A DNA stretch of 64,000 nucleotides from Paludisphaera mucosa (GCF_029589435.1 NZ_JARRAG010000001.1:1788808-1852807), one strand, 5' to 3'. Positions 14,326 to 23,306 are shown, numbered from the stretch's first letter. The notes: generated by a model from the sequence alone, not told the origin. Numbers and translations: made by a program.

Positions 14326-15798
14326 TCAGGCCGTCATGATGGGCTTCACGACGTTCCCCGACACGTCGGTCAGGCGGAAGTAGCGGCCCTGGTACTTGAA
14401 CGTCAGCCGCTCGTGGTCGATGCCGAGCAGGGCGAGGATCGTGGCGTGGAAGTCGTGGACGTGGACGGGGTCCTTCACGACGTTGTAGCCGAACTCGTCG
14501 GTCTCGCCGAACGTCATGCCGGGCTTGACGCCGCCGCCCGCCGCCCAGGCGGTGAAGCAGCGGGGGTGGTGGTCGCGGCCGTAGTCGGTCGCCGTCAGCT
14601 TGCCCTGGCTGTAATTGGTGCGGCCGAATTCGCCGCCCCAGAGGACCAGGGTGTCGTCGAGCATCCCGCGCTGTTTCAGGTCGCGGATCAGGGCGCCGCA
14701 GCCCTGGTCGGTCTCCTTCGTGAGCTGGCGTATGCCGGCGGGGAGTCCGCCGTGGTGGTCCCAGCCGGGGTGGTAGAGCTGGATGAACCGGACCCCGCGT
14801 TCGGCCAGGCGGCGGGCGAGCAGGCAGTTGGCGGCGAAGCTCCCAGGCTTGCGCGAGTCGGGCCCGTAAAGGTCGTAGATGTGTTCCGGCTCGCCGGCGA
14901 CCCCGGCCGCCTCGGGGACCGAGGTCTGCATCCGGTAGGCCATCTCGTACTGGGCGATCCGCGCGGAGACCGCGGGGTCGAGGTTCGCGTCGTGCTCCTT
15001 CTGGTGCAGCTCGGCGAGGCGGTCGAGCATCTTGCGGCGGCCGGCGACGGTCTCGCCCGGCGGGTTCTCCAGGTAGAGCACCGGCTCGGCCCCGGAGCGG
15101 AACTGCACCCCCTGGTGGATCGACGGCAGGAAGCCGTTGCCCCAGAGTCGCGAATAAAGCGGTTGGTCGACCGGGCGGCGGCTGATCAGGACGGTGAACG
15201 TGGGCAGGTTCTCATTCATCGATCCCAGCCCGTAGCTCAGCCAGGCCCCGATCGAGGGCCGGCCGGCGATCTGCGAGCCGGTCTGGAAGAACGTGATGGC
15301 GGGGTCGTGGTTGATCGCCTCGGTGTAGAGCGAGCGGAGGAGGCAGATGTCGTCGGCGACCTTCGCCGTGTGCGGCAGCAGCTCGCTCATCCAGGCGCCC
15401 GACTCGCCCTGGCGCGAGAACCCGAAGAGCGAGCCCGCCAGCGGCAGCGCCGCCTGGTTCGACGACATCCCCGTCAGCCGCTGGCCCTGGCGGACCGAAT
15501 CGGGGAGGTCCTTCCCGTTCATCCGGTTGAGCAGTGGTTTGTAGTCGTACAGGTCGAGCTGCGAGGGCCCGCCGCTCATGAACAGGTAGATCACCCGCTT
15601 CGCCTTGGGGGCGAAATGGGGGCCGCCCAGCGAGCCCCGCGCGGCGTCGGGCGAGCCGGTCGGCGAGGGGTCGGCCGCGCCACCCAGGAGCGACGCCAGC
15701 GCCGCGCCGCCCAGTCCCAGGCTGGTCCGCGAGAAGAAATGGCGGCGCGTGCCCATCAAGCGAGGGTCGTGCAGGTGTTCGCGAAAGTCGCCCATCAT
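14326..15798 (-). CDS. DUF1501 domain-containing exported protein (second copy)
   Basis: A DUF1501 family protein of 490 aa, clearly homologous to the copy at 5752-7221. The Tat-like signal is TRRHFFSRTSLGLGGAALAS. Conserved pieces include YLFMSGGPSQLDLYDYKP, NHDPAITFFQTGSQ, WDHHGG, LDDTLVLWGGEFGRTNYSQG, GRDHHPRCF and DFHATILALLGIDHE. It begins 13 nt downstream of the PSD1 cytochrome stop, so the pair forms an operon in the same order as the first locus. GGGAG precedes the ATG at 15798; a second ATG follows immediately. The biochemical role is unproven. Confidence 0.94.
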   Translation of the reverse strand: MMGDFREHLHDPRLMGTRRHFFSRTSLGLGGAALASLLGGAADPSPTGSPDAARGSLGGPHFAPKAKRVIYLFMSGGPSQLDLYDYKPLLNRMNGKDLPDSVRQGQRLTGMSSNQAALPLAGSLFGFSRQGESGAWMSELLPHTAKVADDICLLRSLYTEAINHDPAITFFQTGSQIAGRPSIGAWLSYGLGSMNENLPTFTVLISRRPVDQPLYSRLWGNGFLPSIHQGVQFRSGAEPVLYLENPPGETVAGRRKMLDRLAELHQKEHDANLDPAVSARIAQYEMAYRMQTSVPEAAGVAGEPEHIYDLYGPDSRKPGSFAANCLLARRLAERGVRFIQLYHPGWDHHGGLPAGIRQLTKETDQGCGALIRDLKQRGMLDDTLVLWGGEFGRTNYSQGKLTATDYGRDHHPRCFTAWAAGGGVKPGMTFGETDEFGYNVVKDPVHVHDFHATILALLGIDHERLTFKYQGRYFRLTDVSGNVVKPIMTA

Positions 15799-15811
15799 GC
15801 GTCGGCTCCCT

Positions 15812-18800
15812 TCAGCGCTTCATCACGGTTTCGTCGTAGTTGAGCATCGCCTGGGCCACGACGGTCATCGCGGCGCAGGCGTGGGCGTCGAGCGCCAGGT
15901 CGCGCGGGGCGTCGCCGACGGCCAGCAGCTTGTCGGCGTCGGCCCGGCCGGAGGCGAACTCGTCGTACTGCTCGCGGTAGAGGGCTTCGAGGATCGACGT
16001 CTCGGCCTCGTCGGGCCGGCGGCCGGTCAGGACGCGGAAGACGAACGCGACGCGTTCGCGGGTCGTCGCGCCGCCCTCGCGAAGCGACCGCTCGGCCAGG
16101 GCGCGGGCGGCCTCGACGAACTGGGGGTCGTTGAGGAGCACGAGCGCCTGGAGCGGCGTCGCCGTGGGCTGGCGCTTGACGGCGCAGACCTCGCGGTTGG
16201 CGGCGTCGAAGGTCAGCATCGCGGGCGGGGGCGACGTCCGTTTCCAGTAGGTGTACAGGCTGCGGCGGTGGCTGCCCGGCCCCACGTCGCGGACGAACGG
16301 CAGGTTGGACTTCTCTTCCCACAGCCCGGCCGGCTGGAAGGGCTTGACCGCCGGGCCGCCCATCACGCCGACGAGCAGGCCGCCGGCCGCGAGGGCGTCG
16401 TCGCGGATCATCTCGGCCGACAGCCGATCGCGCGGTCCGCGCGCCAGCAGGACGTCGTCCGGGTCGCGAGCCTGCATCTCCGGCGAGGCGTCGGACGCTT
16501 GCCGGTAGGTCGCCGAGGTCACGATCGTCCGCAGGACGTGCTTGACGTTCCAGCCCGAATCGACGAGTTCCCGGGCCAGCCAGTCGAGGAGCGGCGGATG
16601 CGAGGGCAACTGGCCCTGGGCCCCGAAGTCCTCGGGGGTGGACACCAGGCCGCGGCCGAAGATCGACTGCCACCAGCGGTTGACCGTGACGCGGGCCGTC
16701 AGCGGATTCTTGGGATCGGTCGTCCAGCGGGCCAGGCCGAGGCGATTCCGGGGCAGGTCGGCGGAGAAGGGGAGGAGGCTCTTCGGCGTGTCGGGCGAGA
16801 CTCGCTCTCCAGGGGCGTCGTATGCGCCGCGGTTCAGGACGAAGGTCGGCCGGGGCTCGGCCATCTCCTTCATGGCCATGATCTCGACGATCGGGTCGGC
16901 GAGCCGGTCGCGCGCCGTGCGCGCCTCGATCAGGCTCGCGTACGCGGTCTTCGCCTCGGGGTCGACGTTCGCGAGGTAGTACGCGAAGAGCCGCTCGCGA
17001 TCCTCGGGATGCAGCGACGCCGGGGCGGCCGCCAGGCGGTCGTCGAGAGTCTTGCCGTCGTGGAGCTGGGCGGCCTCGATCGGGGCGAGCGAGCGGTCGA
17101 AGACTTGCAACTCGTCGACCTCGCCGTCCTTGAAGCCGCGGTCGCGGAAGCGCTGGCCGATGGTCAGCTCGTCCGAGCCGCCGCCGGCGATGGTCTTCGT
17201 CAGCTTGTCGCGGACGACGTCGACCGCCGCGGGCCGGCCGTCGACGAAGAGTCGCAGCCCCGCCGCCCGGCTCGACCCGTCGTACGTCATCACGACGTGA
17301 ACCCACTGGTTGACGGGCAAGGGGTCGTGGGCGGCGACGCCGATCGCGTTGCCGGGCCAGAAGTGGACGAGCGCGGCGGTGAGTCGGCCGTCCTCGATCA
17401 GGATCTGGTAGCCGCGGCTGCCGGCGTCGGTCCAGGCCGGCGAGCGCCTGAGCACGACGGCCCGCTCTTTGACGTCGGGAGTCTTCATCCAGAAGGCCAG
17501 CGAGAACGGCTGGAAGCGGTCGAAGTTGCCCAGCGGCAGGCTGACGCTGTTCTCGCCGTCGAACTTCAGGGCCTTGCCGACGCGACCCTCGACGACCTTC
17601 GGGCCCTCGATCGCCTTGCCGGGCTTGGCCGGGTCGACGCGGTTCGCCGTCGCGCCCCCCGCGTCGACGGCGTCGAGCGGGAAGTCGCCGATCCGCCCGC
17701 TCAAAACGGCCGGCTTCGGGTTGGCTCGATCGAGGGAATTCAGCCAGCTCTCGAAGGCCGGCCGTCGCGACTCGGCGAGCCCGGCCGCCTGCGCCTCGGC
17801 CGCCGTCACGCGGCTTGAGGCCTCCGCCAGCGCCTTCTCGCGTTCCACGTCGGTCAGCCAGAGGGTGGGGGTCGGTACGGCGTCGGTGAAGTGCGAGTAG
17901 AGGCCCGATTCGTCGATGCTGTTGAAGAAGCTGAACAGCGAGTAGAAGTCCTTCTGCGTGATCGGGTCGTACTTGTGCGAATGGCAGCGGGCGCATTCGA
18001 AGGTCAGGCCCAGGAACGCCGCGCTGTAGGTGATCGTGCGGTCGGCGACGTACTCGGTCCGCCACTCGGCCTCGATCGACCCGCCCTCGTTGGTCTGGCG
18101 GTGGTTGCGGTTGAAGGCCGTCGCCAGCACCATGTCGCGCGAGGGCTCGGGCATCAGGTCGCCGGCGAGCTGCCACTCGATGAACTGGTTGTACGGCAGG
18201 TTCGTGTTGAACGCGCGGACGACCCAGTCGCGCCAGGGCCACATGGCGCGGTAGACGTCGGCCTGGTAGCCGAAGGTGTCGGCGTAGCGGGCGACGTCGA
18301 GCCAGTCGACGGCCATGCGCTCGCCGAATCGCGGCGAGGCCAGCAGGCGATCGACCACCCGCGAATAGGCGCCGGGGCGTGAGTCGGCCAGGAAGGCGTC
18401 GATCTCGTCGAGCGTCGGGGGCAGACCCGTCAGGTCGAACGTCACGCGGCGGATCAGGCGCTCGCGCGGGGCCTCGGGCGAGGGGGCGAGGCCTTCGGAC
18501 TCCAGGCGGGCCAGGACGAGGCGGTCGATGGGGTTCTCGGGCCAGTCCTTGCGGGCGACGTCTGGGAGCGTGGGCCGCTCGGGGGGGATGAAGGCCCAGT
18601 GATCCTTCCACTCGGCCCCTTGCTCGACCCAGCGACGGAGCAAGTCGGTTTCGTGCGGGGTCAGTTCGCGTCCCAGCGACTTGGGAGGCATCCGCTCGCC
18701 CTCGTCGTCGCTGGTGATCCGCGCGACCAGCTCGCTGGCGTCGACGTCGCCGGGCACGACCGCGCGCAGGCCCGTCTTGGTCTCGCCGAAGGCACCTTCC

Positions 18801-19021
18801 TTGGTGTCCAGCCGCAGGCCGGCCTTGCGGTTCTTCGGGTCGGGCCCGTGGCAGTGGAAGCACTTGTCCGAGAGGACCGCGCGGACCTGGCGGTTGAAGT
18901 CGACCCGCTCGTCGGCCCCCGGCTTGGGGGGCGGATCGTCGGCCCTGGCGGCGGCCCACGCGGAGAGGATCAAGGAGCACGTCGCCGTCCATCGGATCCG
19001 GGGACAACCTCGTCCAGCCAT
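15812..19021 (-). CDS. PSD1-type planctomycete cytochrome c with LamG-like insert
   Basis: An exported c-type cytochrome of 1069 aa with a signal peptide (LILSAWAAARADD). The PSCyt1 heme motif C-F-H-C-H is at about residues 54-58. The DUF1549 region contains C-A-R-C-H-S-H-K-Y-D-P near residue 343. A concanavalin/LamG-like domain at about 480-650 shows GKALKFDGENSV, FSLAFWMKT and WVHVVMTYDGSS. The DUF1553 region (NPLTARVTVNRWWQSIFG onward) ends the protein. The LamG-like domain, absent in this form from the first copy, suggests binding to glycan or another extracellular polymer. It is the first gene of an operon with the DUF1501 gene, and a hairpin separates it from the DUF1559 gene upstream. 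Confidence 0.93.
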   Translation of the reverse strand: MAGRGCPRIRWTATCSLILSAWAAARADDPPPKPGADERVDFNRQVRAVLSDKCFHCHGPDPKNRKAGLRLDTKEGAFGETKTGLRAVVPGDVDASELVARITSDDEGERMPPKSLGRELTPHETDLLRRWVEQGAEWKDHWAFIPPERPTLPDVARKDWPENPIDRLVLARLESEGLAPSPEAPRERLIRRVTFDLTGLPPTLDEIDAFLADSRPGAYSRVVDRLLASPRFGERMAVDWLDVARYADTFGYQADVYRAMWPWRDWVVRAFNTNLPYNQFIEWQLAGDLMPEPSRDMVLATAFNRNHRQTNEGGSIEAEWRTEYVADRTITYSAAFLGLTFECARCHSHKYDPITQKDFYSLFSFFNSIDESGLYSHFTDAVPTPTLWLTDVEREKALAEASSRVTAAEAQAAGLAESRRPAFESWLNSLDRANPKPAVLSGRIGDFPLDAVDAGGATANRVDPAKPGKAIEGPKVVEGRVGKALKFDGENSVSLPLGNFDRFQPFSLAFWMKTPDVKERAVVLRRSPAWTDAGSRGYQILIEDGRLTAALVHFWPGNAIGVAAHDPLPVNQWVHVVMTYDGSSRAAGLRLFVDGRPAAVDVVRDKLTKTIAGGGSDELTIGQRFRDRGFKDGEVDELQVFDRSLAPIEAAQLHDGKTLDDRLAAAPASLHPEDRERLFAYYLANVDPEAKTAYASLIEARTARDRLADPIVEIMAMKEMAEPRPTFVLNRGAYDAPGERVSPDTPKSLLPFSADLPRNRLGLARWTTDPKNPLTARVTVNRWWQSIFGRGLVSTPEDFGAQGQLPSHPPLLDWLARELVDSGWNVKHVLRTIVTSATYRQASDASPEMQARDPDDVLLARGPRDRLSAEMIRDDALAAGGLLVGVMGGPAVKPFQPAGLWEEKSNLPFVRDVGPGSHRRSLYTYWKRTSPPPAMLTFDAANREVCAVKRQPTATPLQALVLLNDPQFVEAARALAERSLREGGATTRERVAFVFRVLTGRRPDEAETSILEALYREQYDEFASGRADADKLLAVGDAPRDLALDAHACAAMTVVAQAMLNYDETVMKR

Positions 19022-19152
19022 CAGCGGATGCCTCGGAAGCGGGACCCGACCGGGTGCGGCCTGCGGAGGCCGTTTCGTCGGGTCGGTGACCCACGCTCAG
19101 TGTAGCAGGGGGCGAGAGCCGGGGTAAAGGAGCGGGTCGCCCTCAATAGAAC

Positions 19153-19184
19153 GACCCGCCCCCACGCGGCGGCGGGGGCGGGTC
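19153..19184 (-). terminator. Hairpin terminator after the DUF1559 gene
   Basis: GACCCGCCCCC (19153-19163) pairs perfectly with GGGGGCGGGTC (19174-19184) around a 10-nt loop. On the minus strand it is followed by a short T-containing stretch (GTTCTATT). It lies 39 nt past the DUF1559 stop and ahead of the PSD1 gene, so that gene probably has its own promoter. Confidence 0.65.
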
Positions 19185-19222
19185 GGAGGGGAAGTCGACG
19201 GGGGAGCGCGTCGGTCGACGGC

Positions 19223-20392
19223 TCAGTAGGAGTCGGAGCTCAGGGTCTCGCCCTGGGCCCGCGAGCCGAGGCCCCAGAGGACGGGCCAGGCCACGCTGTT
19301 CTTCAGGAAGCGGACCGAGCCGTCGGCGAAGGCCGCGTTGGCGCCGCCGGGGTGGTAGCTCGCCAGGCCGACGATCCCGGCCGAGTCGAAGTCGGAGTTG
19401 GTGTCCCAGAACTGGCAGTAAGGGTACGTCGAGTTCGGCGGCACGAGCGTGTTGCCGAGGGCGTGCCCGTAGTTGCCGATGTGCCACAGGCGGCCGTTCC
19501 AGCTGCGCTGGCCGTTGGTGCCGTAGCTGCCCGTGCGCGACTGCCAGGACTGGGCGCAGGCCTGGAGGGCCGTCGTCAGATAGCCGCCGCCGCCCGGCAT
19601 GTTGGCCAGGGGGGCGTCCATGTTGCGGTTGGGCACGCCGGGCCATCCCGCGGAGTTCCACTGGATGCCGGCGATGTCGGAGATGTTGTTCTGCTGGTCG
19701 TTGAAGTCGCCGATCCGCCACTCGCCGAAGGCGATGGTGTTCGACGTGCCGTCGGTGATGTCGCGGATGCCGAACGACGAGCCGCCGACGTTGAAGATGC
19801 CGTTGGGGTTGTTGATCGGCCAGCCGAGCCACATGATCGTCGAGCCGGCGTTGGCGAAGTAGCTGTTGCCGGGGAAGAAGCCCATGGCGATGCCGTTCGA
19901 ATCCCAGCGGTTCTGGGTGATCCGCGGCGGCGGCGACGACGAGGGGCAGAGGAACGACGAGATGATCGCCATCATGCCGGTCGAGTTGGCGACCTCGCGG
20001 TTGCCGTCGCCGCGGGCGTTCGTCATGAAGTTCAGCGCGTTGTAGATGTTGCGCTGCTCGATGTAGGGCAGGAGCATGGACTGGGCGCTCCACGCGCCCC
20101 AGTCGACGCAGCCGTCGTGCGTGACGGGGTTGCAATACCCGCCCGCGCTGGCCGGGCCCGAATTGCCGCCCAGCGGGAAGGACCCAGCGGCCGACTCATA
20201 GTTGTGCAGCGAGAGGGCGAGCTGCTTCAGGTTGTTGACGCACTGCGAGCGGCGGGCCGCTTCGCGGGCCGACTGGACGGCCGGGAGGAGGAGGGCGATC
20301 AGGACGGCGATGATGGCGATCACGACCAGCAGCTCGATCAGCGTGAAGCCGACCCGGCGTGAGCTGCGGCGACAGAGAGAGACGTCGTGCAT
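19223..20392 (-). CDS. DUF1559 protein with prepilin-type N-terminus
   Basis: A protein of 389 aa from the large planctomycete DUF1559 family. The N-terminus has a type IV prepilin/pseudopilin signal: after VG, FTLIELLVVIAIIAVLIALL forms the cleavage-methylation helix, followed by PAVQSAREAARRSQC and NNLKQLALSLHNYE. The C-terminus contains the family hallmark ASYHPGGANAAFADGSVRFL (H-x9-DG). The ATG at 20392 is preferred, with GAGGA upstream. Such proteins are presumed to be processed by a prepilin peptidase and displayed or exported by a type II/IV-pilus-like apparatus; the function is unknown. A small lipoprotein gene lies 204 nt upstream on the same strand. Confidence 0.95.
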   Translation of the reverse strand: MHDVSLCRRSSRRVGFTLIELLVVIAIIAVLIALLLPAVQSAREAARRSQCVNNLKQLALSLHNYESAAGSFPLGGNSGPASAGGYCNPVTHDGCVDWGAWSAQSMLLPYIEQRNIYNALNFMTNARGDGNREVANSTGMMAIISSFLCPSSSPPPRITQNRWDSNGIAMGFFPGNSYFANAGSTIMWLGWPINNPNGIFNVGGSSFGIRDITDGTSNTIAFGEWRIGDFNDQQNNISDIAGIQWNSAGWPGVPNRNMDAPLANMPGGGGYLTTALQACAQSWQSRTGSYGTNGQRSWNGRLWHIGNYGHALGNTLVPPNSTYPYCQFWDTNSDFDSAGIVGLASYHPGGANAAFADGSVRFLKNSVAWPVLWGLGSRAQGETLSSDSY

Positions 20393-20596
20393 CAAGAGAT
20401 CCTCACAAGAATGGCAGAGGTAATGAAGGCTGCACTCGGCCGCACCGGATCGTGCGGCGGGCGGTTCCCCGCCAGGGCGAAGCAGGGGATCGGCGCTCCG
20501 CGGCCGGATCGCTCGGGATCAGCCGAGCGGTCTTCGGGTCGAGCCCGGTTCGAGAGCCCGCGACCGAGCGGGGTCTCGATCCTGCCGGCCTCGGTG

Positions 20597-20809
20597 TCAG
20601 GGCTTGACCGTGGAGTCCTTGGCGCCGCTCGAAGAGGCGGCGGCGTCGACCTTCGACGAGCCGCGGGCCGGGGCGGCGTCCTTGGCGGGCTCGGCGGCCG
20701 CGGGGGCGGGGGCCGGCGGCGGCTGGACCGGTTCTTCCTTCGTGCAGCCCGCGAGGGAGCCGAGGACCAGGGCCGAGCCGCAGATCAGGGAAGTACGAAG
20801 GCGCGTCAT
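20597..20809 (-). CDS. Small lipoprotein
   Basis: A 70-aa predicted lipoprotein starting at the ATG at 20809. The signal ends in the lipobox LAGC (SALVLGSLAGC). The mature part is short and low-complexity: Pro/Ala-rich, then Lys/Ser-rich (APARGSSKVDAAASSSGAKD), consistent with a disordered envelope-anchored tail. The open frame extends back to 20998, but that extension lacks signal-like sequence. It sits upstream of the DUF1559 gene; small lipoprotein genes are common neighbours of that family. The function is unknown. Confidence 0.78.
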   Translation of the reverse strand: MTRLRTSLICGSALVLGSLAGCTKEEPVQPPPAPAPAAAEPAKDAAPARGSSKVDAAASSSGAKDSTVKP

Positions 20810-21449
20810 GGGAGCATTTCCTTTTGCTTGAATCAGCCCGGCGCTCGAAGCCGGCGGCGCATCGACACGCCGCTCGAGGCCCGCGTCGCCCCCTAGCCTC
20901 TCACCCGAGCCGAAAGCCTCGACGGCGATCCTCAAACATCCCAGGGAGACCAGATCGGAAAAGCAGTCGCCATCGGATCGAGGATCGCAACTCAGCACGA
21001 TGCCGAGGGCCGAATGACTTCGGATTCAGCCCTCATTGTTCATGAAATACAGTTCAAGCGCGCCCGAGTCAAGCTGGCAGAGGTTTTTCAACCCATTCCA
21101 CCAGGCTTCTCTAACATCCTAGTGAATTAGGATATTAAGACTCGCAAGCGTCTCGCACGCGATCATGATAAACAGATTTGAGACTCGCAGGACGGCGCCA
21201 ACGGGCCGCGCCTCCGCCATTTGTCGTATAGCGTCGAATAACCCGCCGTCGGCCCTCACGAACGGAAAATCCCGCGACCACGTCGCCACCAAGCAAGAGT
21301 GCGCGCAATATGTTAGCGAATGTTTCCACTCGACCGATCTTGATCGATGGTGGTCGTGCCGTCGCGTCTTCGACGCCGTGCCGAGCGTTTCGTCAGGGGC
21401 CGGCGCGTCAGGTCGGAGGTCGAGCGTCGTGCAGAGCAGGAGACCGGTG
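20810..21449. other. Long intergenic region between divergent genes
   Basis: I see no supported gene. The segment around 21030-21180 is markedly less GC-rich than its surroundings. It contains the promoter-like site for the lipoprotein gene and a small inverted repeat ATCCTA/TAGGAT (21116-21121 and 21128-21133). Open frames here are shadow-like. Confidence 0.5.
21044..21072 (-). promoter_or_regulatory. Sigma70-like promoter for the lipoprotein gene
   Basis: On the minus strand, -35 TTGACT (21072-21067) and -10 TATTTC (21049-21044) are 17 bp apart in a low-GC patch. This predicts a leader of about 230 nt before the lipoprotein ATG. Confidence 0.4.
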
Positions 21450-21995
21450 ATGTCCCGAACGCCGACGATTCGCGACCTCGAACCCCCTCCGGTCGTCGTC
21501 CTGCATGAGCGTTCGGGCGCGTGGGCGCGTCAGCTTCGGCCCCGGTTCCAGCGCGAGCCCGTCCGCTGGTTCGAGACCCGGTCGACGGCCGACCTGCTCG
21601 CCGCGATCTCGGCCGCGACGACGCCTATCATCGTGATCGAGGCCGGACCCGACCCGATCCCGGCGCTGCGGGATCTGGCGGCGGTGCTGGCGCGAGGGTC
21701 GTCGCCGTTGGTCCTGCTCCTCGACGCCGAGGGACGCCCCGAGGTCGCGGCGGTCGCCCGCGAGCTGGGGGCGTCCCTCGCGGAGCCGGGCCGGGCGACC
21801 CCTCCCCAGGTCGCGGCCTGGCTGGCCCGCTGGCTCGCGCTGGCGGCGAAGGCGATCCGGGCCGAGGGGTGGTCGCGCCCCTCGCCGGCCGACCCCGCCC
21901 GCGAGCCGACGGCCTGGATCGAAGAGCAGATCGCGGCGGCAGCCCGGATCGAGCCCGAGTCCGACGAGGACTTCCCGCCGGCTCGCGAGTCCTAG
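21450..21995 (+). CDS. Hypothetical protein with degenerate receiver-like fold
   Basis: A 181-aa protein starting at the ATG at 21450, preceded by GCAGGAG; the frame is open further upstream without coding character. Residues about 10-135 alternate hydrophobic strands and helices (PPVVVLHE, TPIIVIEAGPD, PLVLLLDAEG, then an Ala-rich helix), as in CheY-like receiver or Rossmann-like domains. I cannot place a clear phospho-acceptor Asp and Lys pair, so this is only a structural guess. The C-terminus is acidic and probably disordered (PESDEDFPPARES). It is 71 nt upstream of the Mrp ATPase gene on the same strand. Confidence 0.75.
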   Translation: MSRTPTIRDLEPPPVVVLHERSGAWARQLRPRFQREPVRWFETRSTADLLAAISAATTPIIVIEAGPDPIPALRDLAAVLARGSSPLVLLLDAEGRPEVAAVARELGASLAEPGRATPPQVAAWLARWLALAAKAIRAEGWSRPSPADPAREPTAWIEEQIAAAARIEPESDEDFPPARES

Positions 21996-22066
21996 TCGCC
22001 GGGGACGCATTCGCCTACAATGGGCCGACGTCGGATCGCACGCATGGCCCCTGGGGACGAAGCGGA

Positions 22067-23233
22067 ATGTCGGGCAAGTCGGAAACCGTGTTGACCGAGA
22101 AGGATGTGCTGGCGGCCCTGAAGGGCGTCAAGGACCCCGACCTGGGCCGCGACCTGGTCGACCTGGGGATGATCCGGGACGTCCGCGTCGGCGACGGCGT
22201 GGTCGCGCTCACGGTCAACTTGACCACCCCGGCTTGCCCGCTCAAGGCGAAGATCGAGGCCGACGTCCGCAGCGCCCTCGTCAGCCGGCTCCCCGAAGGC
22301 CTCACGATCGAGATCAAGATGACCGCCGAGGTCCGCGGCAAGGGGACCGCGGAGTCGGGCGACATCCCGGGCGTCAAGAACGTCATCGCGGTCGGCTCGG
22401 GCAAGGGGGGCGTCGGCAAGTCGACGATGGCGGCCTCGATCGCCTTCGGCCTTCGCGCGCACGGGGCGAAGGTCGGCCTGATGGACGCCGACGTGTACGG
22501 GCCCTCGATCCCCCACCTCGTCGGCGCGTCGGGCCGGCCGATGACCAACGGCGACCACATCGTGCCGATCGAGGCCGGCGGCCTGAAACTCATGTCGATG
22601 GGCTTCCTTCTGGAGCCCGACCAGGCCGTCGTCATGCGCGGGCCGATGCTCCACGGCATCATGCAGCAATTCCTGCGGAAGGTGGAATGGGGCGAGCTCG
22701 ACTACCTCGTCATCGACCTGCCGCCGGGCACGGGCGACGTCCCGCTGACCCTGGCGCAGACGCTGCCCCTGACCGGCGCGGTGGTGGTCTGCACGCCTCA
22801 GGAAGTCGCATTGATCGACGCCGCGAGGGCCATCGCGATGTTCCGCCAGCTCCGCGTGCCGGTGCTGGGGATGATCGAGAACATGGCGTTCTTCGACGTC
22901 CTCGCCTATCTCAAGGAGCGCGGAGGGCCCGAGGCCCGTCGCCTCGTCGACGGCAAGGCCTGCTTCGACCAGGACGGCGACGAGCGCGTCTACCTCTTCG
23001 GCCAGGGCGGGGCACGGCGCAAGGCGCACGCGATGCAGGTCCCCTTCCTGGGCGAGGTCCCGCTCAACCTGTTCCTCCGCGAGAGCGGCGACGTCGGCCG
23101 GCTGGAGGCCGCCTTGCAGGACGGCTCGCCCTCGAAGCCCTATCTCATGGGCATCGTCGAGCAGCTGGCCGCTCAGATCAGCATCCAGAACCTCAAGAAC
23201 GTCAAGATGCCCAAGCTCGAGATCCTCAACTGA
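22067..23233 (+). CDS. Mrp/ApbC (NBP35-like) P-loop ATPase with N-terminal MIP18 domain
   Basis: A cytoplasmic iron-sulfur carrier-type ATPase of 388 aa. Residues about 10-90 form a MIP18/DUF59 domain with the conserved Cys in TTPACPLK. The deviant Walker A GSGKGGVGKST is at about 110-120, followed by MDADVYGPSIPHL and DLPPGTGDVPLTL. The family helps assemble and hand over Fe-S clusters as a dimer. Oddly, after MIENMAFF (about 271) the usual CxxC that bridges a cluster is absent; the segment instead has an insertion with one Cys and rejoins the family at YLFGQGGAR. The start at 22067 was chosen because the MIP18 domain begins there; TACAAT at 22016 may be a -10. Confidence 0.92.
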   Translation: MSGKSETVLTEKDVLAALKGVKDPDLGRDLVDLGMIRDVRVGDGVVALTVNLTTPACPLKAKIEADVRSALVSRLPEGLTIEIKMTAEVRGKGTAESGDIPGVKNVIAVGSGKGGVGKSTMAASIAFGLRAHGAKVGLMDADVYGPSIPHLVGASGRPMTNGDHIVPIEAGGLKLMSMGFLLEPDQAVVMRGPMLHGIMQQFLRKVEWGELDYLVIDLPPGTGDVPLTLAQTLPLTGAVVVCTPQEVALIDAARAIAMFRQLRVPVLGMIENMAFFDVLAYLKERGGPEARRLVDGKACFDQDGDERVYLFGQGGARRKAHAMQVPFLGEVPLNLFLRESGDVGRLEAALQDGSPSKPYLMGIVEQLAAQISIQNLKNVKMPKLEILN

Positions 23234-23272
23234 TCACGAAGCCCGGGGCCGTCCGTCATCTGGCCGCCTTTT

Positions 23273-23306
23273 TGCGTACTAGTTGGAGTTGGATTCTTAG
23301 TACGCA
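23273..23306. promoter_or_regulatory. 9-bp inverted repeat, possible operator
   Basis: TGCGTACTA (23273-23281) and TAGTACGCA (23298-23306) are perfect inverted repeats separated by 16 bp, with centres 25 bp apart. They lie between the Mrp gene and the Gly/Tyr-rich protein gene, 42 nt before its ATG. A dimeric regulator site and an RNA stem-loop are both possible. Confidence 0.4.

Noticed and set aside
15605-17818. Plus-strand 737-codon frame across the PSD1/DUF1501 genes
   Set aside because: Its translation is Gly/Arg/Val-rich without domains, while the minus strand encodes clear PSCyt and DUF1501 families there.
20387-20896. Plus-strand frame antisense to the small lipoprotein gene
   Set aside because: The translation is Gly/Arg-rich, and the opposite strand has a proper signal peptide and lipobox.
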